DNA of 64,000 nucleotides from Streptomyces griseorubiginosus (GTDB taxonomy: Bacteria; Actinomycetota; Actinomycetes; Streptomycetales; Streptomycetaceae): contig NZ_KQ948736.1 of the NCBI RefSeq assembly GCF_001514195.1, forward strand, positions 811,328-875,327, read 5' to 3'. This document shows, one piece after another, positions 50,655 to 57,631 of this stretch; position 1 is the first letter of the stretch; each line of letters opens with the position of its first letter. The notes beneath the pieces are model-generated. The model made no database searches. It was not told the origin of the DNA and saw only the letters and a program-made list of their open reading frames with translations. The position numbers and the translations under genes were made by a program.

Positions 50655-51692
50655 ATGAGACTGACCGACATATCGCTGAACTGGCTGCTTCCGGGCGCCG
50701 TACTGCTCCTGGGCATGCTGGCGGCGGTGGCGGTGCTCGCGCGGAGCAAGCGGTCCGGCGGGGAGCACGCGAAAGACGACTCCTGGGAGCGCAGCGAGGA
50801 GCGCCGCAGGCGCAAGGAAGCCATATACGGCACCGCCTCCTATGTTCTCCTCTTCTGCTGCGCGGCGGTCGCCGCCGCCCTTTCCTTCCGGGGCCTGGTC
50901 GGCTTCGGTGAGGAGAACCTGAGCCTCTCCGGCGGCTGGCAGTACCTGGTGCCGTTCGGACTCGACGGCGCGGCGATGTTCTGCTCCGTGCTCGCGGTGC
51001 GCGAGGCCAGCCACGGTGACGCGGCCCTCGGCTCCCGGATACTGGTGTGGACGTTCGCCGGTGCGGCGGCCTGGTTCAACTGGGTGCACGCCCCGCGGGG
51101 CTTCGGCCACGACGGCGCCCCCCAGTTCTTCTCCGGCATGTCCCTCTCCGCGGCCGTGCTGTTCGACCGCGCGCTGAAGCAGACCCGCCGGGCCGCGCTC
51201 CGCGAGCAGGGTCTGGTGCCGCGGCCGCTGCCGCAGATCCGTGTGGTGCGCTGGCTGAGGGCGCCCCGTGAGACGTACAAGGCCTGGTCGCTGATGCTGC
51301 TGGAGAACGTCCGCAGCCTCGACGAGGCGGTCGACGAGGTCCGCGAGGACCAGCGTCAGAAGGAGACCGCCCGCATACGGCGGCGGGAGCAGCAGCGCGT
51401 CGAGCGTGCGCAGCTCAAGGCCATCAGCCGTGGCCACCGTGGATTCGTCGGCCGGGGACGGCAGTTGGAGCAGGCGCCGCAGGCCGCGGCTCTTGAGCGC
51501 GCGTCCGCGGAGCCTGCCATATCGACGCCGGAGCCCCAGCCGCTGCCCGTACGGCAGCGTCCTTCGCTCCAGCCCGTTCGCCATGGGGCTGACTCCTCCG
51601 TCGACCTCACCGCGGAGGACGACACAATGGCTCTGCCGCGTCTCGACTCGCTGGAGCGCAAGCTCAAGGATCTTGAGCAGCAGTTCGGCTAG
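50655..51692 (+). CDS. DUF2637 membrane protein with charged coiled-coil tail
   Basis: The 345-residue protein has an N-terminal helix (residues about 10-30), a basic segment (RSEERRRRKEAIYG), three further helices (about 60-80, 100-115, 130-150), then a long charged region with heptad character (REDQRQKETARIRRREQQRVERAQLK) and a C-terminal helix. DUF2637 is common on Streptomyces plasmids and chromosomes, with transfer/replication-associated members; the role here is unknown. ATG 50655 (MRLTDIS) is preferred; 50613 would add 14 residues with no better site. Confidence 0.75.
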   Translation: MRLTDISLNWLLPGAVLLLGMLAAVAVLARSKRSGGEHAKDDSWERSEERRRRKEAIYGTASYVLLFCCAAVAAALSFRGLVGFGEENLSLSGGWQYLVPFGLDGAAMFCSVLAVREASHGDAALGSRILVWTFAGAAAWFNWVHAPRGFGHDGAPQFFSGMSLSAAVLFDRALKQTRRAALREQGLVPRPLPQIRVVRWLRAPRETYKAWSLMLLENVRSLDEAVDEVREDQRQKETARIRRREQQRVERAQLKAISRGHRGFVGRGRQLEQAPQAAALERASAEPAISTPEPQPLPVRQRPSLQPVRHGADSSVDLTAEDDTMALPRLDSLERKLKDLEQQFG

Positions 51693-51709
51693 GGAAGCCG
51701 AGGCACCAT

Positions 51710-51748
51710 GGGAAGGGGGCGTGACCGACGCGGTCACGCCCCCTTCCC
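51710..51748. terminator. Strong bidirectional terminator
   Basis: A perfect 18-bp stem, GGGAAGGGGGCGTGACCG at 51710-51727 with CGGTCACGCCCCCTTCCC at 51731-51748, has a 3-nt loop. It lies between the convergent DUF2637 and ATP-binding genes and is the strongest hairpin in the window. Confidence 0.9.
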
Positions 51749-51759
51749 GTTGCCGTCTT

Positions 51760-52242
51760 TCAGGCCGCTTCGGCGTCCAGTTCGAACCAGACGGACTTGC
51801 CCACCCCGTGCGCCCGTACGCCCCAGGCGTCCGCGAGGGACTGCACCAGGACCAGGCCGCGGCCGTGCGTACTCTCGCCCGCTTCGGGTATCCGCATCCT
51901 GGGCCGGTGGGCCACGAAGTCCCGTACCTCCACCCGCAGCGCCTGCGGGCCCACGGTGGCCGTGACGACCGCGTCGTGATCGGTGTGGACGAGTGCGTTG
52001 GTGACCAGTTCGCTGGTGAGCAGTTCCGCTATCTCCGATCGTCCGGGCCTGCCCCACTGCCGTAACAGCTCGCGCAGGGCCCTGCGAGTCTCCGGTACGG
52101 CCCCCAGGTCCGCCCGCTCCAGTCTCCGCCGGAGCTGTGGCGACCGCGCCTGCTCCAGGGTGCCGTCGGTCGTCTCCTCCATGGTCTGTGCCGAGAAGGC
52201 CCCTCCTGTCGTGGGACCGCCTCCTCGTGCCTGCCTCTTCAT
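51760..52242 (-). CDS. Anti-sigma-type ATP-binding protein (HATPase_c)
   Basis: The 160-residue protein has the stand-alone HATPase fold of RsbW/SpoIIAB-like Streptomyces regulators: N-box SELVTNALVHTDHDAV, VEVRDFVAHRPRM and the G-box ESTHGRGLVLVQSLADAWGV. It probably phosphorylates or binds an anti-sigma antagonist or sigma factor. Note the STAS-ANTAR protein elsewhere in the window, a possible but unproven partner class. The N-terminal 20 residues are poorly conserved; a start at MEETTDG is an alternative. Confidence 0.88.
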   Translation of the reverse strand: MKRQARGGGPTTGGAFSAQTMEETTDGTLEQARSPQLRRRLERADLGAVPETRRALRELLRQWGRPGRSEIAELLTSELVTNALVHTDHDAVVTATVGPQALRVEVRDFVAHRPRMRIPEAGESTHGRGLVLVQSLADAWGVRAHGVGKSVWFELDAEAA

Positions 52243-52885
52243 GACCCCCGCCCGCGTGCCGATGTCGGTTCCCCTCCTGCTCGAACACGTTCACGGGGAT
52301 CCATGCCCCGTAGTTCAGGCGGCAGTCATGTCGAATCATCAACACCAGGTGTTCGGCCACAGTTGCGGCGGCGGCCCCGGTCCCGCCCGCGGAGCTGCGG
52401 ATTCCCTCACCGCGACGCCCGGACCGCCGTGCACGAAGACGGCTCCCGGCCGCGCCGCGCCGCGCCGCTCGACGTCCGTGCCTCCGGACTCGCCTCACGG
52501 CATGTGCCCGGCGAACCGGTACCGGCACACCGGTCCTCCGGCTCGCAAAGCCCCTGCTGGGAGCGGTGGTTGAGGCCGAGGGCGGTCCTGCCCGGGGACG
52601 CTGGGTCGCAGGCACGGCCCGGAACACCCGGGTGGGGCCTCAGGGCTCACGGGCGGGTGACTGTCGTACGGCACCTCGGACGGCCCCGGGACGGCGAGCG
52701 GAGGTGCGCCGGTTCATCCGGCCGGGCGTCGGCGGCCGGTCCCGCGCTGCCACACGGCAAACGGCCCACGCGGCCCCGGGACACCGGGACGACACCGCAT
52801 GGGCCGATTCACCTACGCCCGGCTGCCGTTCCCGCCGTAGCCGGCGAAGAGCCGGGGCAGGCGGGAAACTGGCCGGATTCTGCCG
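52243..52885. other. 643-bp region without a supportable gene
   Basis: Reading frames here have neither the codon bias nor the domains of their neighbours. A weak DUF397-like string (VAVRES) on the minus strand around 52400 is broken by stops upstream. The promoter of the ATP-binding protein must lie in the first part. I see no repeat or hairpin worth listing. Confidence 0.5.
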
Positions 52886-53380
52886 TCACTTGCCTCCGCT
52901 GCTCTTGCCTCCTACGCCCTTGGTGCCGATCCCCTTGGTGCCGATGTGGAAGATCTTGTGGGTGTCGCGGGTCATGTCGACGACGAGCGTGCTGGTCTGG
53001 CCGGCGCTCCACGTGAGGGTGACGACGGCCTCCGTGTGCTTGTTGTTTCCGCTCTCGGTGACCTTCCAGGCGAGCGGGACGTTCTGGGCGCGCAGGACGC
53101 CGTCGGCGTGCTCCCTCTCCTCCCAGGCGTTCAACTCCTTCTGGAAGGCGGGCGTGAGGTAGTGGGCGCGGAGCGCGTCCCGGAGGTCGCCGCTGCCCTC
53201 GTCGGTCACCGCGTCGATGTACGTGCCGTAGAAGTCGGCGATGCGGGTGAGGTTGTCGGAGGGCTTCCCGCCGACGCTGCGCGGAGCTTTGGCGGAGGCC
53301 TGGGCGGTGGCACCGAGGCCGAGGGCCAGGGCGAGGCCGACGGCCAGGGCGGTACGGCGGGTCCTGGTGCTGCTGTTCAT
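52886..53380 (-). CDS. Small secreted protein with Gly-Lys-rich tail
   Basis: The 164-residue protein has a clear Sec signal peptide (basic RTRR, hydrophobic core, cleavage near AQASA at residue about 30), a single domain (SDNLTRIADFYGTYIDAVTDEG to about 145), and a tail of short repeats (HIGTKGIGTKGVGGKSSGGK). The domain looks like small NTF2/cystatin-like secreted proteins of Streptomyces; no family is named with confidence. Its leader contains a short tandem repeat. Confidence 0.7.
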   Translation of the reverse strand: MNSSTRTRRTALAVGLALALGLGATAQASAKAPRSVGGKPSDNLTRIADFYGTYIDAVTDEGSGDLRDALRAHYLTPAFQKELNAWEEREHADGVLRAQNVPLAWKVTESGNNKHTEAVVTLTWSAGQTSTLVVDMTRDTHKIFHIGTKGIGTKGVGGKSSGGK

Positions 53381-53400
53381 GTCTGATCCCCGTTTTCAGG

Positions 53401-53470
53401 TGCTGTGCGCTGCTGTGCGTGCTGTGCGCTGGTGTGGTGTGCGCTGGTGTGGTGTGCGCTGCTGTGTCGT
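53401..53470. repeat. Short tandem repeat in the leader of a secreted-protein gene
   Basis: Units of TGCTGTGCGC and GGTGTGGTGTGCGCT recur from about 53401 to 53470, just upstream of the 52886-53380 secreted-protein gene, in the 5' region between it and its neighbour. The array is G/T-rich on the + strand. Confidence 0.75.
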
Positions 53471-53524
53471 GGTCCGGAGCGGGGCCGCCCGCCCGACCCC
53501 CGTGCGGGAGGGCGGCCCCGCCGG

Positions 53525-54142
53525 TCAGTGGAGCTTGTTGACCGCGGTGACGGTGGTCTTCTTGAAGGCCTTCACCGGGGCGTCGCCGAGGCGGCCCATC
53601 TCGCCCCAGTTGACGACGGTCACGGTGCGGCCGTCCCGGCCGACCGACATCAGGTGGACGTCGAGGGCGCCGAAGGACGTCTCGGTCGCGAGCCCGTACA
53701 CATGGGCGCCCTCCTCGACGGACAGCTTCCCGAAGTCCTTGCCGGTCGCGCTGGTCTCCGGGTCGGCCTGCTCGATCCTGGTCGCGCAGTTCTTGAAGTC
53801 CCGGTTCAGCTGGGAGACGAGGCTCTTCGCCGTCGCCGTGTCGCGCAGCACGAGGGTGACCTGGCGGGCGCCGGTCTCCAGCTCGGTGCGGAACTCACGG
53901 TTCCAGGCGGAGGAGCGGGCCGGGACGCCGGCCTCGGCGCAGACGCCGAGTCCTGCCTCGCCCACCCCGACGGTGACCTTGCCGGCTGTCCAGTCGGAAC
54001 TCGGGTGCGGCGGGAGGTCGGCGGCCGCGAGGAAGCCGGGTGCCTTGGGCGCCGCCTGCGCCGGAGTGGCGAGCGTCGCGCCGAGGGCGAGACCGGTGAG
54101 GGCGAGAGCGGAGAGCGCGCCGACTCGAGTGCGCATGAACAT
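53525..54142 (-). CDS. Secreted protein of unknown function
   Basis: The 205-residue protein has a Sec signal peptide (MFMRTRVGALSALALTGLAL core, cleavage after PAQA at about residue 32) and a globular domain with two central cysteines (VCAEAG, KNCATR). It resembles Streptomyces PknH/sensor-like extracellular domains (the region around residues 85-130), which I cannot confirm. Start ATG 54142 has GGGGGA 6 bases upstream. Its leader is a tandem repeat (54154-54232). Confidence 0.7.
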   Translation of the reverse strand: MFMRTRVGALSALALTGLALGATLATPAQAAPKAPGFLAAADLPPHPSSDWTAGKVTVGVGEAGLGVCAEAGVPARSSAWNREFRTELETGARQVTLVLRDTATAKSLVSQLNRDFKNCATRIEQADPETSATGKDFGKLSVEEGAHVYGLATETSFGALDVHLMSVGRDGRTVTVVNWGEMGRLGDAPVKAFKKTTVTAVNKLH

Positions 54143-54153
54143 GGATGTCCCCC

Positions 54154-54232
54154 GTGATGAGTGCATGAGTGATCGCATGCATGAGTGATGAGTGCATGAG
54201 TGCATGAGTGCATGTGTGATGAGTGCATGAGC
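54154..54232. repeat. 8-bp-period tandem repeat in the promoter/leader region
   Basis: TGATGAGTGCATGAG-type units repeat about ten times with an 8-bp core (GTGCATGA) from 54154 to 54232, 12 bases upstream of the secreted-protein start. Copy-number change would alter promoter or leader spacing without affecting the protein. Confidence 0.8.
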
Positions 54233-54413
54233 GTGGAATGACGCCCGCCGCCGGCTGGTCGGTCCGGCCCTGGTCGGTGCGACACCAGAAGCATCGGCTG
54301 TCACAGCAGGTCGGCGCAACGACTGACGGCCTTTTCGGAGCGGTGGAACCATCCCACCCCTTCTGACGTGCAGGTATATGGTGGGCCTGGGATACCGGAT
54401 CAGGGGGGAATCG

Positions 54414-55823
54414 TTGTCCGCACCCGAACCGCAGGACGAGGTCCAGGAGTTCGCGGCACTGCTGCGGCGCCTGAAGGAACGCACGGACCGCAGTTACGGC
54501 TCGCTGGCCCGGCGCCTGAGCATGAACACCTCGACCCTGCACCGCTACTGCGCCGGCGACGCGGTGCCGCTCGACTTCGCTCCGGTGGAACGATTCGCCG
54601 CGCTGTGCGGGGCCTCGGCCGAGGAACGGATGGATCTGCACCGGCTGTGGCTGTCGGCGGTGGCGGCGAGGCAGCGGCCCCGGACGGCGGAGGAAGCCAC
54701 GGCGGCGTCGCCGGCCCCCGGTGGAGACGATCCCGCCGACGCGGCGGTCGGTGACGCGGCTCCGGACGCGGCGGTCGGTGACGCGGTTACCGGCGACGAG
54801 ACCAGCGCCGCCGACGGTGATGATGACGGTGACGACAGGCTGCTCGCGGGCCCCGGTCCCGCTGCTCCCCCGCCCCGCCCCTGGTACCGCCGTCGGCGGA
54901 TCGCCGTCACCGCGGCCGCCGCGGTGGCGCTCCTTGCGACGCTGGGCAGTCTGTCGGCGCTGCCCTCGGGGCGTTCCGGGTCGGACACGGTCGCCGAGGC
55001 GCCGGGCCCCTCGTCCCGCACAGCGGCGTCGAGCACGCCCGACCGCTCCCCGTCCACCTCACCGAGCCCGTCCGCCACCACCTCCGGCTCCCCGAAGCCC
55101 AAGGGCGTCGGCGGGAGCCCGTCCGCGTCGGCGTCGGGCGGAGGTTCGGCCTCCCAGGGCGGCGGCAAGGCCGGGAAGCAGGGCGGCTTCACGGGAACGC
55201 CGCTCACCTGGACCGCCGACTCCCACGTCTGGTTCGGAGGCTGCGGCCACGACTACGTCATCACCAAGCCGCCGGCCCAGGTCCCGCCGCCCCCGGTCTC
55301 GCAGGACGCGGCGCAGTGGGCGGCGACGCAGGGCGCGATCCACGGCCGGCAGACCATGGTGCGGATCTCGGTGCAGGGCCGCAGCTCCACGGCGGTCGTC
55401 CTGGAGGACCTCCGGGTCCGGGTGGCCTCGCGCGGCGAGCCGGTCCAGGGCAACTCGTACGCCATGGAGCAGGGGTGCGGCGGCGCCCTCACCCCCCGTG
55501 AGTTCTCCGTCGATCTCGACAAGGACCGGCCGATCGCCCGGTCCAAGCCCGGCAACGACGGCGGGAACGTCATCCCGGCCGTCAAGATGCCGTACCGGGT
55601 CTCCTCGACGGACCCGGAGATCCTGCTGGTGACCGCGGAGGCGGTCACCTGCGACTGCACCTGGTACCTCGAACTGGACTGGTCCTCCCAGGGCCGCACC
55701 GGCACGGTCCGGATCGACGACCACGGCAAGCCGTTCCGCACGACGAGCATCAAGGGCCTGCCCCGCTACTGGTACGGCACGGACGCGGCCGGTCAGCGGG
55801 CCTGGGTGGAGTACACCGACTGA
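54414..55823 (+). CDS. XRE-type helix-turn-helix protein with transmembrane and extracytoplasmic domains
   Basis: The 469-residue protein has an N-terminal XRE-like HTH (residues about 5-70, RSYGSLARRLSMNTSTLHRYCAGD), an acidic linker, a membrane helix (about 165-185), a Ser/Pro linker, and an extracellular domain (about 260-465) with Cys pairs (GGCGHDY, CDCTWYL). This layout occurs in actinobacterial membrane-tethered one-component regulators. Start TTG 54414 is chosen because GGGGGG precedes it; an ATG at 54378 is possible. It may sense a surface signal and control the adjacent secreted-protein genes. Confidence 0.75.
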   Translation: MSAPEPQDEVQEFAALLRRLKERTDRSYGSLARRLSMNTSTLHRYCAGDAVPLDFAPVERFAALCGASAEERMDLHRLWLSAVAARQRPRTAEEATAASPAPGGDDPADAAVGDAAPDAAVGDAVTGDETSAADGDDDGDDRLLAGPGPAAPPPRPWYRRRRIAVTAAAAVALLATLGSLSALPSGRSGSDTVAEAPGPSSRTAASSTPDRSPSTSPSPSATTSGSPKPKGVGGSPSASASGGGSASQGGGKAGKQGGFTGTPLTWTADSHVWFGGCGHDYVITKPPAQVPPPPVSQDAAQWAATQGAIHGRQTMVRISVQGRSSTAVVLEDLRVRVASRGEPVQGNSYAMEQGCGGALTPREFSVDLDKDRPIARSKPGNDGGNVIPAVKMPYRVSSTDPEILLVTAEAVTCDCTWYLELDWSSQGRTGTVRIDDHGKPFRTTSIKGLPRYWYGTDAAGQRAWVEYTD

Positions 55824-55831
55824 GGACGGGT

Positions 55832-57574
55832 CTAAGGCCTGGGCACGTTCCGGAGGTTGGAGCGGGCCATCTGGAGCATCCGGCCGACCCCGCCGTCGAG
55901 GACGATCTTCGAGGCGGACAGGGCGAATCCGGTGACCATCTCGGCGCTGATCTTCGGCGGGATGGACAGGGCGTTGGGGTCGGTGACGATGTCGACGAGG
56001 GCGGGGCCCTTGTGCTTGAACGCCGCCTTCAGCGCCCCGGCGAGATCCTTCGGCTTCTCGACGCGCTCGCCGTAGGCACCGCAGGCGCGGGCCACGGCGG
56101 CGAAGTCGGGGTTCTTGTTGGCGGTGCCGTAGGAGGGCAGTCCCGCGACCAGCATCTCCAACTCGACCATGCCGAGCGAGGAGTTGTTGAACAGCACGAC
56201 CTTCACGGGGAGGTCGTACTGCACGAGGGTCAGGAAGTCGCCCATCAGCATGGAGAACCCGCCGTCCCCGGACATCGACACGACCTGTCGCTTCCGGTCG
56301 GTGAACTGCGCCCCGATCGCCATCGGCAGCGCGTTCGCCATCGACCCGTGCGAGAACGAACCGATCACCCGGCGACGCCCGTTGGGCGAGATGTAGCGTG
56401 CGGCCCATACGTTGCACATACCGGTGTCGACGGTGAACACGGCGTCGTCGGCGGCGAGTTCGTCCAGTACGGAGGCGACGTACTCGGGGTGGATCGGGAC
56501 GTGCTTCTCGACCTTGCGGGTGTACGCCTTGACGACGCCTTCGAGCGCGTCGGCGTGCTTCTTGAGCATCTTGTCGAGGAAGCGCCGGTTCGTCTTCTCC
56601 TTGACCCGGGGTGTCAGGCACCGCAGGGTCTCCTTCACGTCGCCCCAGACGGCCAGGTCCAACTTGGAGCGGCGGCCGAGGTGTTCGGGCCGTACGTCGA
56701 CCTGGGCGATCTGGACGTCGTCGGGGAGGAAGGCGTTGTACGGGAAGTCGGTGCCGAGCAGGATCAGCAGGTCGCACTCGTGGGTGGCCTCGTAGGCGGC
56801 GCCGTAGCCGAGCAGTCCGCTCATGCCGACGTCGAAGGGGTTGTCGTACTGGATCCACTCCTTGCCCCGGAGGGCGTGCCCCACAGGGGACTTGACCTTT
56901 TCCGCGAACTCCATGACCTCGGCGTGCGCGCCCGCGGTGCCGCTGCCGCAGAAGAGGGTGACCTTCTGCGCCTTGTCGATCATCTCGACGAGCTTGTCGA
57001 TCTCGGCGTCGCCGGGGCGGACCGAGGGCCGTGAGGTGACCAGGGCGGTCTCGGCGGCCTGCTCGGGGGCGGGCTGGTCGGCGATGTCACCGGGCAGGGA
57101 GACGACGCTGACGCCGGAGCGGCCGACGGCGTTCTGGATGGCGGTCTGGAGCAGCCGCGGCATCTGCTTCGGGCTGGAGATCAGCTCGCTGTAGTGGCTG
57201 CACTCCTGGAAGAGTCGGTCGGGGTGGGTCTCCTGGAAGAAGCCGAGGCCGATCTCGCTGGACGGGATGTGGGAGGCGAGGGCGAGGACCGGGGCCATGG
57301 AGCGGTGGGCGTCGTAGAGGCCGTTGATGAGGTGCAGGTTGCCGGGCCCGCAGGAGCCGGCGCAGGCGGTGAGCTTGCCGGTGATCTGGGCCTCGGCGCC
57401 CGCGGCGAAGGCGGCGGTCTCCTCGTGCCGTACGTGCACCCAGTCGATGGCGGCGTTGCGCCGGACGGCGTCCACGACCGGGTTGAGGCTGTCGCCGACG
57501 ACGCCGTAGAGACGCTTCACTCCGGCTTTGACGAGGATGTCCACGAACTGCTCGGCGACGTTCTGTTTGGCCAT
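55832..57574 (-). CDS. poxB: Thiamine-diphosphate enzyme, pyruvate dehydrogenase (quinone)/pyruvate oxidase type
   Basis: The 580-residue protein has the ThDP fold: catalytic Glu in VHVRHEETAAFAAGAEAQ, the FAD/central domain (GHALRGKEW), and the ThDP motif GDGGFSMLMGDF to VVLFNN. PoxB-type enzymes oxidatively decarboxylate pyruvate to acetate (plus CO2) with electrons going to quinone or O2. Start ATG 57574 is preceded by AGGG. Length is normal. The final helix of quinone-linked PoxB, which binds membrane, is not clear here, so an oxidase or acetolactate-like role stays open. Confidence 0.88.
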   Translation of the reverse strand: MAKQNVAEQFVDILVKAGVKRLYGVVGDSLNPVVDAVRRNAAIDWVHVRHEETAAFAAGAEAQITGKLTACAGSCGPGNLHLINGLYDAHRSMAPVLALASHIPSSEIGLGFFQETHPDRLFQECSHYSELISSPKQMPRLLQTAIQNAVGRSGVSVVSLPGDIADQPAPEQAAETALVTSRPSVRPGDAEIDKLVEMIDKAQKVTLFCGSGTAGAHAEVMEFAEKVKSPVGHALRGKEWIQYDNPFDVGMSGLLGYGAAYEATHECDLLILLGTDFPYNAFLPDDVQIAQVDVRPEHLGRRSKLDLAVWGDVKETLRCLTPRVKEKTNRRFLDKMLKKHADALEGVVKAYTRKVEKHVPIHPEYVASVLDELAADDAVFTVDTGMCNVWAARYISPNGRRRVIGSFSHGSMANALPMAIGAQFTDRKRQVVSMSGDGGFSMLMGDFLTLVQYDLPVKVVLFNNSSLGMVELEMLVAGLPSYGTANKNPDFAAVARACGAYGERVEKPKDLAGALKAAFKHKGPALVDIVTDPNALSIPPKISAEMVTGFALSASKIVLDGGVGRMLQMARSNLRNVPRP

Positions 57575-57631
57575 GGATCCCTGCACCCCTCTTCGGTCTT
57601 CCTTGGGTCCATCAATCCACAATGGCCGCGA

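Noticed and set aside
52300..52600. DUF397-like string (VAVRES) on the minus strand
   Set aside because: Only a few residues match, upstream stops break it, and codon bias is unlike real genes here.
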